From positions 487,001 to 551,000 of the forward strand of contig NZ_BLAW01000001.1 of the NCBI RefSeq assembly GCF_009617895.1: 64,000 nucleotides of DNA. Direction: 5' to 3'. The stretch comes from Prolixibacter sp. SD074. GTDB lineage: Bacteria > Bacteroidota > Bacteroidia > Bacteroidales > Prolixibacteraceae. Made by a program: the position numbers and the translations under genes. The notes beneath the pieces were generated by a model, which saw only the letters and a program-made list of their open reading frames with translations, was not told the DNA's origin and did no database searches. Shown in pieces: positions 1 through 8,900 of the stretch. The first letter of the stretch is position 1; the number at the start of each line of letters is the position of its first letter.

Positions 1-35
1 AAAGAAGTAGTCGAAAGGACCTTTATAGCATATCT

Positions 36-69
36 ATAAAAACAACGAACCTCAACATTACTGTTGAGG
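36..69 (-). terminator. Intrinsic terminator of the tracrRNA
   Basis: Bases 50-57 and 62-69 form a perfect 8-bp stem (CCTCAACA / TGTTGAGG) with a 4-base loop. On the minus strand it is followed by TTCGTTGTTTTT, giving a U-rich tail. It sits at the end expected for the tracrRNA, facing away from cas9. Confidence 0.8.
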
Positions 70-150
70 CTCTAAATTTTTTCCTTCGGCATATAGCCTT
101 ATTGTGATTTGATGCAGTTCAAATGTAATAAATATTCTAAGAAATACAAC
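36..150 (-). ncRNA. tracrRNA of the type II-C CRISPR system
   Basis: This is a trans-activating RNA that should pair with the repeat part of the pre-crRNA so that both can be loaded into Cas9. On the minus strand the segment opposite 101-116 is complementary to the first 16 bases of the array repeat, with two positions becoming G-U wobbles and no true mismatch. Bases 145-150 repeat the TACAAC end of the array repeat, so the whole of 101-150 is a diverged repeat copy. Reading leftward, the anti-repeat is followed by a short AAGGCTATATGCC-type nexus hairpin and then a terminator hairpin. The 5' end near 150 is inferred from the repeat-like end and a -7-like box at 156-163. The 3' end is inferred from the terminator. 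Confidence 0.85.
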
Positions 151-151
151 T

Positions 152-3100
152 ATGACAAAAGTAAAACTTGGTTTAGATATTGGTACCAACAGCATCGGAT
201 GGGCTGTTTTGGAAAAAGAAGATAGACTCCATCACTTTCTTAAAAAGCAGGTGGAAAATGGAAATGATATTCCAACAAAAGGAAGTTATATTTTCCCAAA
301 GGGAGTTGATGGACAGGAAAAGTCAAAAGCAGCAACAAGGCGTGGCTTTCGAAGTGCCAGGCGACGTATTGACAGAACAAGACGAAGAAAAGTAACCACC
401 TTGCAAGTCTTGTCAGATTATGGATTATGTCCAAAATTGTCGAAAGAAGAAATAAGCAATTGGCGATATAAGAAAAACTACCCGTGCAACAATGTTGAAT
501 TCATCAAATGGCAACGTACTGGCACCAAAGGTGGTGATATAGAAACTGAAAAATATAAGCAGCCGTATTACCTCCGTTATTTGGCAGCTACAAAAGAGGG
601 ATTGATGGATTCTCAAATTGGGCGCTTCCAATTAGGGCGTGCATTTTACCATTTAGCCCAGCGCAGGGGATACCTTTCGCAAGAGGAGGAACAGGCTGAT
701 GATGCGATTGAACAATTCAAAATTGCCATTAGCAAATTACTGGAAGAACATACAAACGCTCCATCTTTTTCTGAACCGTTTGAAGCCGTCGCTGAAATGT
801 ACAAAAATGATAAAAAGGCCAAATCATTGGCTGCTAAAATCAGACGGCAACTAAAGAAAGAATCCTCTTTTCCCATAATAATTGAGTTTATTGAGAAGGA
901 GTTTAATAAAAAGGAGAACCTAGGGAAAGTGGCAACTGAAATCAATGAGTTGTCACAGCAGATTGCAAATAGTGGACAACCAACGTTAGGTTGCTATTTC
1001 TACTCTATCTATGGATGGAAGCATGATGATGGAACGACTCAACGAATTAGGGGGAAATACATCGATCGGGAAAAACATTATTTGCACGAGTTTAATTATA
1101 TCTGCGACAAACAAAAGATTGATGCAGAATTAAGAGAAAAACTTCGATTCGCCATTTTTTACCAACGTCCGCTGAAGAGTCAAAAAGATTTAGTTGCAAA
1201 ATGTCCTCTGGAACCAGAGCGGAAACGAATTGCAATTTCTCATCCCCTGTTTGAAGAGTTCCGAAAATGGGAATCGATTAACCGGATTAAAATAAAGACC
1301 GATTCAGATGAAAGACTTAGACCACTAAATAAAGAAGAAAAGAAGTCAATTGTCAGTCAATTTGACTATGTGAAGGATGTGGAATTTGAGAAGTTAGCAG
1401 AACGGTTATGTGGTGAAAAGGATTATCGGTATATAAGAGACAAAGAGAAATTGACTGCCGAAGTTGAATTCAATTTTCCAATGACAACCACTTTCCCAGG
1501 ATGTCCAACCATTGCTAAAATTAAAAAGGTCTTAGGAAAGGATGAGAAAGGAAAATATTATTACAGCACGTTGCCGTTGCTCAATACAGGGTATAAGGAT
1601 GAAAAGAACAAAAAGCAAATCAGCATTGAAGACATTTGGCATTGTTTGTTTACCGATTCTTTTGGAGAGAAAACCAAGCAACAAGCCAGAATGGAATTTG
1701 CAGAAAAGCATTTAAACTGGGTTGATGCTGAAGCTTTCGCGAAAATTAAATTGGTGAAAGGCTATGGGAGTCTGAGTAAATCAGCCATCAAAAAGATTCT
1801 GCCTTATTTAAAGGAAGGAATGTTGTATTCTCATGCAGTTTTTACAGCCAATATTGAAAAAGTACTTGGTCGGAAAACCTCTCCAATGGAGACTGAAGAA
1901 ATTACCGATTGCATTAAAGAAGCAATGGTAAAACATGCGTTTGAAAAAAGGGTGAATGCCGTTGTTAACAACTATATTGATAAATATAAAAGTGAAGAAG
2001 CCGGTTTTGGTGATGATCCCAACAGCCAGCGGGCACATCAAAACGGCATATCGAATGAAATTAACTCTTGGTTTTCAGGTTCCGAACTGGAATCGATGAC
2101 TGAAAAAGAACGAAGTAGTTTAGAGCAACAATGCTGGAACAAATTTGTAAAGCAAGCAACAAACAAGCGGCCTCAGAATGTTGAATATCTCTCGACGAAA
2201 ACCGTTCCCGATTTTATAAAAGATGTTTTAGCGAAGCAATTTCCAAATGACATTATAGACGTCAGTAAGCTTTACCATCCGTCGGCTATAGAGGTTTACC
2301 CGGAAGCAGAAATGCGCTTGGGTAATCCCGAAATCAGTTCTATTAAGAATCCGGTTTTCAATAAAGCCATGCATCAAATAAAACATTTGGTCAATAAGTT
2401 GATTGAAGAAGGGTTGGTTGATAAAAATACGGAAGTGAATGTAGAACTGGCCCGCGAAATAAACAGTGCCAGTTATCGACGAGCATTAACGCAATATCAG
2501 AAAGACCAGAAGGCAATCCGGGATTGGGCAAGGCGAAAAATTATTGAATGTTATGATGAGAATGTTCGTGAAAACATTCATCCAACCGCTACACAAATTA
2601 CCAAGTACATTCTTTATGCAGAACAAAACGGGCATTGTCTTTATACCGGTGATACCATTACACCGCAAAAGTTTTTTACCGAGCAAAAGTATGATATTGA
2701 ACATACTATTCCCCGTAGTAAATGGAATGACAATTCGTTAATCAATAAAACACTGGCTAATGCAGATTTCAATCGGAATTACAAACAGGATGTGCTGCCT
2801 GCTATTCTTGATTTAACATATAACGGACAGCAAGTTGATGCGGATACCATAGTTCAAAACCGAGACAGGTGGTTGAAGTCATATAATATTTCAAGTAACG
2901 AAATACAATTCAATGTCTCTTTAGTGTCATTAAAAGCAGAACATAAAAAATATAAGTTGGCAGCAAAGGCCGCGGCAGGAGATGCTTTAGCTCACGATGA
3001 ATTGATGTATAAAGCACATTATGCCCGGTTACGTTTGGACTATTTGGCTCAGAAATACAAGACCTTTGAGCGGGAAGAAATTCCGGCTAAATTTAATAAT

Positions 3101-4378
3101 GCCAATCTTGTTGATACACGAATAATTACCAAATATGCCCGTGCTTATCTGAACTCATACTTTAAAAAGGTAAATGTGATTAACGGGCAGGTGACCGATA
3201 CGCTTCGCAAAATATGGGGGGTGCAGGGGCAATATGAAGAAAAAGACCGAAGTAATCACATTCACCACTGTATTGATGCCGTCACTGTCGCTTGTGTGGA
3301 GAAAGGAACAGTCAACCGAATGTCGGAAGCATTTCATCGTTATGAGCGGGATTACTTTAGCGGAGATTCATCTGCAAAAGTGTATTTGCAGGAGCCTATG
3401 GAAAACTTTGTTGATACCATGAAAAAACTAAAAGACGAAGTTTTTATCTATCAAAAGCAAGTCGACCGAATAAAACCATTACTCGAGGAATTAGGGAAAG
3501 AAAATCCTCAGAAATTGAATTTAAGAGGAGCACTGAATAAACCAAATCCATATGGATTAATAAAAAGAGAAGGGCAAGATGTTTTTGTCCAGCGCTCGTT
3601 AATAAAAGATTTTGGAGATAAAGACATCCCTTCAATTATCGACGAAATGATTAAGGAACGCCTTTACGATCTTAAGCGTCAAAGAGGAGATGTGAAAATT
3701 GATAAACTTAAAAAGGATGGAGTTATTATTTTGCCGGAGTACAGCTATGTCGATAGAAATGGGAAGACAAAGGTATTAAAAGAGATGGTTTTGCGTAAAA
3801 TCAGATTAAAGGCTTACAAACAAAGCCAATATCCATTGAAAGAAATTCGAAAAATCGATCTATCGGAGAAGGAGTATAAGCGTGATGTGTATGTACTAAA
3901 AGAAAAAGACTCAAACTATGAAGCCCGATTGTTTGGCGATTTAATTCCAGACAACCCTGAAGGGAGAACAAAATTTAAAAAGAGAGAATATTTTCTAATC
4001 AATTCAATTGATTTGGTGAAAAACAAAGTATTGATACGTCCCAAATATCCTTTTTTGTTCTCCATTCACACAGGCGATCAATTTTTGATATTTGATAAAC
4101 ATCCCGATGAAATAAATTGGAATGCTCAGAAAGACTTAAATATGAGGCTTTTTAAAATCAAAAAATTTGATGAGGACCAAAATATTATTTTGCAGAGGAA
4201 TAGTCATTCTTCTTCAGAGAAGGATGTTTATGCATCTGAGAGTAAAATTGACGATATGGATGCATTTTTATTGAAAAAAGTGCCGTCATCTTTTCGCGCA
4301 GTACCAACAAAAGTTGATGAGTTAGGGCGAATAGATATCCAGTATTCGAAAGCTTTTATCGAAAAACATACTAGGTAA
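152..4378 (+). CDS. cas9: CRISPR-associated endonuclease Cas9, type II-C
   Basis: This is the RNA-guided DNA endonuclease of the adjacent CRISPR system; it should cut DNA matching a spacer. The protein has 1408 residues, within the range of large Bacteroidota Cas9 proteins. Visible parts in order are RuvC-I (LGLDIGTNSIGWAV, catalytic Asp9), an arginine-rich bridge helix around residues 60-88, RuvC-II (VNVELAREI, Glu765), the HNH nuclease (YDIEHTIPRS, His851) and RuvC-III (HIHHCIDA, Asp1042). All expected catalytic residues are present, so it should be active. The rest of the locus is cas1 and cas2 only, without csn2 or cas4, which defines subtype II-C. Blocks of the gene that I counted by hand are 33-42% G+C, against 48-52% in cas1. 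Confidence 0.98.
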   Translation: MTKVKLGLDIGTNSIGWAVLEKEDRLHHFLKKQVENGNDIPTKGSYIFPKGVDGQEKSKAATRRGFRSARRRIDRTRRRKVTTLQVLSDYGLCPKLSKEEISNWRYKKNYPCNNVEFIKWQRTGTKGGDIETEKYKQPYYLRYLAATKEGLMDSQIGRFQLGRAFYHLAQRRGYLSQEEEQADDAIEQFKIAISKLLEEHTNAPSFSEPFEAVAEMYKNDKKAKSLAAKIRRQLKKESSFPIIIEFIEKEFNKKENLGKVATEINELSQQIANSGQPTLGCYFYSIYGWKHDDGTTQRIRGKYIDREKHYLHEFNYICDKQKIDAELREKLRFAIFYQRPLKSQKDLVAKCPLEPERKRIAISHPLFEEFRKWESINRIKIKTDSDERLRPLNKEEKKSIVSQFDYVKDVEFEKLAERLCGEKDYRYIRDKEKLTAEVEFNFPMTTTFPGCPTIAKIKKVLGKDEKGKYYYSTLPLLNTGYKDEKNKKQISIEDIWHCLFTDSFGEKTKQQARMEFAEKHLNWVDAEAFAKIKLVKGYGSLSKSAIKKILPYLKEGMLYSHAVFTANIEKVLGRKTSPMETEEITDCIKEAMVKHAFEKRVNAVVNNYIDKYKSEEAGFGDDPNSQRAHQNGISNEINSWFSGSELESMTEKERSSLEQQCWNKFVKQATNKRPQNVEYLSTKTVPDFIKDVLAKQFPNDIIDVSKLYHPSAIEVYPEAEMRLGNPEISSIKNPVFNKAMHQIKHLVNKLIEEGLVDKNTEVNVELAREINSASYRRALTQYQKDQKAIRDWARRKIIECYDENVRENIHPTATQITKYILYAEQNGHCLYTGDTITPQKFFTEQKYDIEHTIPRSKWNDNSLINKTLANADFNRNYKQDVLPAILDLTYNGQQVDADTIVQNRDRWLKSYNISSNEIQFNVSLVSLKAEHKKYKLAAKAAAGDALAHDELMYKAHYARLRLDYLAQKYKTFEREEIPAKFNNANLVDTRIITKYARAYLNSYFKKVNVINGQVTDTLRKIWGVQGQYEEKDRSNHIHHCIDAVTVACVEKGTVNRMSEAFHRYERDYFSGDSSAKVYLQEPMENFVDTMKKLKDEVFIYQKQVDRIKPLLEELGKENPQKLNLRGALNKPNPYGLIKREGQDVFVQRSLIKDFGDKDIPSIIDEMIKERLYDLKRQRGDVKIDKLKKDGVIILPEYSYVDRNGKTKVLKEMVLRKIRLKAYKQSQYPLKEIRKIDLSEKEYKRDVYVLKEKDSNYEARLFGDLIPDNPEGRTKFKKREYFLINSIDLVKNKVLIRPKYPFLFSIHTGDQFLIFDKHPDEINWNAQKDLNMRLFKIKKFDEDQNIILQRNSHSSSEKDVYASESKIDDMDAFLLKKVPSSFRAVPTKVDELGRIDIQYSKAFIEKHTR
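156..163 (-). promoter_or_regulatory. Candidate -7 box of the tracrRNA promoter, inside the cas9 start
   Basis: On the minus strand these bases read TACTTTTG, an exact match to the Bacteroidota -7 consensus TAnnTTTG. It lies about 6 bp before the point where tracrRNA homology to the repeat begins. The only nearby -33-like TTG is about 23 bp further upstream, slightly too far, so the assignment is tentative. If real, the promoter overlaps the first codons of cas9. Confidence 0.4.
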
Positions 4379-4402
4379 GAGGTAAACGTTAAACTACACC
4401 TG

Positions 4403-5293
4403 ATGCTAAAACGAACCCTGTTTTTCTCGAATCCTTATTACCTGAGCCTGAAGAATAACCAGCTGGTCATTCAGTCAAAAGATGAACTGAGCACGAAAAC
4501 GGTTCCGGTGGAAGATATCGGCTTTGTGGTGCTCGACCATCCGCAAATTGGCTTTAGTATGAAACTACTGGAGATTTTGAATGCCAACAATGTGGCGGTT
4601 GTATTTTGCGACAGCAAGCACATGCCTTCGTCTATGTTGCTGAACCTGGATAGTCACAGTTTGCAGAACGAACTGTTCCGGGCACAGCTTAGTGCGACCG
4701 AACCCTTGCGGAAGAATTTGTGGAAACAAACGATTGAGGCGAAAATCAACAACCAGGCAACCATGTTGGAGAAATCGGGGCATAAGGCTTTTGAGTTGCG
4801 GAGTTATGCCAAAAGTGTGAAAAGTGGCGATGTGGAAAACCGGGAAGGACTGGCTGCCCGTATTTACTGGAACCGGTTGCTGGGAAATGATTTTTACCGC
4901 GACCGGTATGGAGCAGCGCCCAACCATCTGCTGAATTATGGGTATATCCTGTTGCGTTCAGCTGTAGCCCGTGCCTTATCCGGTTCCGGATTGCTGCCTA
5001 CCCTGGGGATTCACCATCACAACCGGTACAATGCCTTTTGCCTGGCCGACGATATCATGGAACCGTACCGGCCCTATGTCGATAGGCTTGCCCTGCTTGT
5101 GTACAGCGAATTTCCCGATGAAACGATGCTGAATAAGGAGATGAAGGCGGCCATGCTGAACCTGATGAGCATTGATGTAGTGATTAACGATAACAAGCGG
5201 CCGCTGATGGTGGCTTTGTCGCAGACAACGGCTTCGCTGGGCCGTTGCTTTAGCGGTGAGAGTAGGAAAATCGTTTATCCGGTTTTTAATTAG
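4403..5293 (+). CDS. cas1: CRISPR-associated integrase Cas1
   Basis: Cas1 is the catalytic subunit of the Cas1-Cas2 spacer integrase and inserts new spacers at the leader end of the array. The 296-residue protein has the normal type II Cas1 length. The expected metal-binding residues are visible: Glu148 in NREGLAARIYW, the histidine cluster 204-206 in LGIHHHN, and Glu220 in DDIMEPYRPYVD. It starts 24 bases after the cas9 stop and is probably co-transcribed with it. The base composition is noticeably richer in G+C than cas9, suggesting the effector and adaptation genes do not share a recent history. Confidence 0.97.
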   Translation: MLKRTLFFSNPYYLSLKNNQLVIQSKDELSTKTVPVEDIGFVVLDHPQIGFSMKLLEILNANNVAVVFCDSKHMPSSMLLNLDSHSLQNELFRAQLSATEPLRKNLWKQTIEAKINNQATMLEKSGHKAFELRSYAKSVKSGDVENREGLAARIYWNRLLGNDFYRDRYGAAPNHLLNYGYILLRSAVARALSGSGLLPTLGIHHHNRYNAFCLADDIMEPYRPYVDRLALLVYSEFPDETMLNKEMKAAMLNLMSIDVVINDNKRPLMVALSQTTASLGRCFSGESRKIVYPVFN

Positions 5294-5295
5294 AA

Positions 5296-5328
5296 AACTT
5301 TTCCAAAGTTTCGAACTTTGGAAAAGTT
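5296..5328. repeat. 33-bp inverted repeat, copy 1 (between cas1 and cas2)
   Basis: Two perfectly complementary 15-base arms (AACTTTTCCAAAGTT and its reverse complement) enclose a 3-base loop. The same element, differing only in the loop, recurs at 5706-5738 on the other side of cas2. There is no clear T-tract, so it is not an ordinary terminator. It may be a REP-like element or an mRNA processing or stability hairpin. Confidence 0.85.
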
Positions 5329-5355
5329 AAAAGAAACGCAAGCATTCAAAAAACA

Positions 5356-5694
5356 ATGGAACAAACCCGCCTAAACGCTTATCACATTATGTGGCTATTT
5401 GTCTTTTTCGACCTGCCCGTTACCACGAAAAAGGACCGGCGGCAGGCGACCCGTTTTCGTCAGGATTTGCTGAAAGACGGGTTTTCCATGATGCAGTTTT
5501 CGGTATATAACCGGCATTGTGCCAGTAAAGAGAGTGCGGAGGTGCACATGAAGCGGGTGAAAAGTTTTGTTCCGGAGAAGGGACAGGTCAGCATTCTGAC
5601 GGTCACCGATAAGCAGTATGGCAACATCAGCAACTATTGGGGAAAACGTAGTTCACCCATGCCGGAAGGCCCTAAACAACTGGAAATGTTTTAA
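5356..5694 (+). CDS. cas2: CRISPR-associated protein Cas2
   Basis: Cas2 is the structural partner of Cas1 in spacer acquisition; a dimer bridges two Cas1 dimers. The 112-residue protein shows the ferredoxin-like Cas2 start, with a beta strand ending in FFDLPV (conserved Asp19), then the basic region KKDRRQATRFRQDLL and the strand SMMQFSVYNRHC. Length and order are typical of type II Cas2. It is the last cas gene before the array and is flanked on both sides by copies of the same 33-bp inverted repeat. Confidence 0.96.
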   Translation: MEQTRLNAYHIMWLFVFFDLPVTTKKDRRQATRFRQDLLKDGFSMMQFSVYNRHCASKESAEVHMKRVKSFVPEKGQVSILTVTDKQYGNISNYWGKRSSPMPEGPKQLEMF

Positions 5695-5705
5695 ATTTGA
5701 ACGGA

Positions 5706-5738
5706 AACTTTTCCAAAGTTCCAAACTTTGGAAAAGTT
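5706..5738. repeat. 33-bp inverted repeat, copy 2 (between cas2 and the array leader)
   Basis: The 15-base arms are identical to those of the copy at 5296-5328, and only the 3-base loop differs (CCA instead of TCG). It separates cas2 from the leader of the CRISPR array. Confidence 0.85.
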
Positions 5739-5901
5739 GGAAACGGAATATCGCTCTTTGACATGCTGATTTATCAAAAGCATCATTATATTTCGAATCG
5801 AAAAAATGAGGCATTGAACCACTTCTTTGGAGTACAAACGCGATTTTAGGGATTGAATAAATCGCCATAAGCCCTGTAAAACGGGGCAGAAGAAGCCCTA
5901 G
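5739..5901 (+). promoter_or_regulatory. CRISPR leader
   Basis: This non-coding stretch lies between the cas2-side inverted repeat and the first array repeat. Its last 120 bases are A+T rich except for a short GCCC / GGGGC hairpin around 5872-5885. The leader is placed here because the array is transcribed rightward (tracrRNA complementarity, downstream terminator) and the degenerate repeat is at the far end. A partial promoter is possible (TATATTTC near 5788), but its spacing to a TTTG box is poor, so no promoter is claimed. Confidence 0.65.
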
Positions 5902-8900
5902 GTTGTGGTTTGATGCAAAATTGAAAAGACTTACAACCAACTCTACCTTCTGGTATTGGCATATCTTGTTGTGGTTTGATGCAAAATTGAAAAGACTTAC
6001 AACTTGCCGTTTCGTATGGAATTATATCGTCAGGTTGTGGTTTGATGCAAAATTGAAAAGACTTACAACCAAAGACGAATACATGTTGCTAACCCCAGCG
6101 TTGTGGTTTGATGCAAAATTGAAAAGACTTACAACATGCTGAGGATGGTCGTGATGCAGTGAAGAGTTGTGGTTTGATGCAAAATTGAAAAGACTTACAA
6201 CTCTTCAACAGCCTTGGAACATGCCATGTCAGTTGTGGTTTGATGCAAAATTGAAAAGACTTACAACATAGCAGTTATTAAAGATTTAGCAAAAACTGTT
6301 GTGGTTTGATGCAAAATTGAAAAGACTTACAACCTATCTGCGTTGAGGGACCTACCGATGTATGTTGTGGTTTGATGCAAAATTGAAAAGACTTACAACA
6401 ATAAACTAAGGGTCTATCTTCGATCTACCGTTGTGGTTTGATGCAAAATTGAAAAGACTTACAACTGGATACGCGGAGTAAATAACTTTTTTATAGGTTG
6501 TGGTTTGATGCAAAATTGAAAAGACTTACAACTTTTCAATGAATTGTAGAATACCCATTAGTGTTGTGGTTTGATGCAAAATTGAAAAGACTTACAACAA
6601 GGAAATATTTTTTAAATTTTATACCAGGGTTGTGGTTTGATGCAAAATTGAAAAGACTTACAACATTCGTGTTGGGCTTAACCGTTGCTGTTCAGTTGTG
6701 GTTTGATGCAAAATTGAAAAGACTTACAACCAGCATCATTCTGTTGACAATACTTTTCAAGTTGTGGTTTGATGCAAAATTGAAAAGACTTACAACAGTA
6801 TTAGGATATGCATCAATGCTAACTAGGTTGTGGTTTGATGCAAAATTGAAAAGACTTACAACGCAATAGCATATATAATGAATGGCTTGCAGGTTGTGGT
6901 TTGATGCAAAATTGAAAAGACTTACAACTAAATCGGGAGCTAAGGCGGCTCTTGATGTGTTGTGGTTTGATGCAAAATTGAAAAGACTTACAACGAAATG
7001 CTCTGCATTTCTACTCTTTAATTGGTTGTGGTTTGATGCAAAATTGAAAAGACTTACAACGCAATCTCACAAATTGAATCAAATAATGGTGTTGTGGTTT
7101 GATGCAAAATTGAAAAGACTTACAACTAATTGCACGAGGTTCGTTCTGCCAATTTTGTTGTGGTTTGATGCAAAATTGAAAAGACTTACAACCTCAGTAT
7201 CTGCAATTATAGAGACTTCGAAGTTGTGGTTTGATGCAAAATTGAAAAGACTTACAACTGAAAAACATGCAGGTACAAAGCAAATTTTGGTTGTGGTTTG
7301 ATGCAAAATTGAAAAGACTTACAACTATCTCAGGCAGTAAAAAAGCTAATGATGTTGTTGTGGTTTGATGCAAAATTGAAAAGACTTACAACCATTAGGA
7401 GCAGATTATGTGATGATCGGTTGTTGTGGTTTGATGCAAAATTGAAAAGACTTACAACTTTAAAACAAGAATGTCGTATTACTATATGGTTGTGGTTTGA
7501 TGCAAAATTGAAAAGACTTACAACCATTATAAATTATATGTTACTATTGTAGCGTTGTGGTTTGATGCAAAATTGAAAAGACTTACAACTCTATCAAATC
7601 CATTTGCTGATCGAATGCGGTTGTGGTTTGATGCAAAATTGAAAAGACTTACAACGTATCGATGATGTACAACAACTGGGCGCTCGTTGTGGTTTGATGC
7701 AAAATTGAAAAGACTTACAACTATGTAGAACGAGTCCCTTTAAAATATGATGTTGTGGTTTGATGCAAAATTGAAAAGACTTACAACCTATTTTAGTATT
7801 TTCATCTATCAAAATATGTTGTGGTTTGATGCAAAATTGAAAAGACTTACAACATCTTTCTCTCTGCCAGGATTACCATATTTGTTGTGGTTTGATGCAA
7901 AATTGAAAAGACTTACAACAAGGAGGCAAAATAATACAACTCATTAGACGTTGTGGTTTGATGCAAAATTGAAAAGACTTACAACAACATTCTTTTTGCT
8001 CAGGAAAATGAATTGGTTGTGGTTTGATGCAAAATTGAAAAGACTTACAACTTTTTTATGAATGATTGAATACCCATCAATGTTGTGGTTTGATGCAAAA
8101 TTGAAAAGACTTACAACATCTTCTCAACAGTATCATAGCCTTCGTCAGTTGTGGTTTGATGCAAAATTGAAAAGACTTACAACGTTGGGGCGCGGTTCAA
8201 GGACTTCTCCGGGGTTGTGGTTTGATGCAAAATTGAAAAGACTTACAACCTCAGCAGAAGCAACCTGTGATAAATCTCCGTTGTGGTTTGATGCAAAATT
8301 GAAAAGACTTACAACAGGAGGTTTAGCTACCGGACTGGGTTCTCTGTTGTGGTTTGATGCAAAATTGAAAAGACTTACAACAGTTCAGCAAGTTTCACGC
8401 CATCCTCGTCAGTTGTGGTTTGATGCAAAATTGAAAAGACTTACAACAATATAAATCTTCACAATTGTAAACGTGGGGTTGTGGTTTGATGCAAAATTGA
8501 AAAGACTTACAACTTATTATAAAAGCTTGGCAAAAAGTTAAAAGTTGTGGTTTGATGCAAAATTGAAAAGACTTACAACTTCGCCTATAAACAAGAACAT
8601 CTCTTGTATGTTGTGGTTTGATGCAAAATTGAAAAGACTTACAACTTGGAGGGATGCATAGCCTTAGGCTTGTCTGTTGTGGTTTGATGCAAAATTGAAA
8701 AGACTTACAACGGTTGGAAAGGTACAAGCACACAGTTCTGGTTGTGGTTTGATGCAAAATTGAAAAGACTTACAACCCATGATCGCGGCTCAAAGACGCT
8801 ACCTGGGTTGTGGTTTGATGCAAAATTGAAAAGACTTACAACTATTTTGCCATGCCACATAAATAAGCAGTCGTTGTGGTTTGATGCAAAATTGAAAAGA

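Noticed and set aside
4379-5901. A csn2 or cas4 gene, which would make the system II-A or II-B.
   Set aside because: Only cas1 and cas2 follow cas9 and no frame of suitable size remains.
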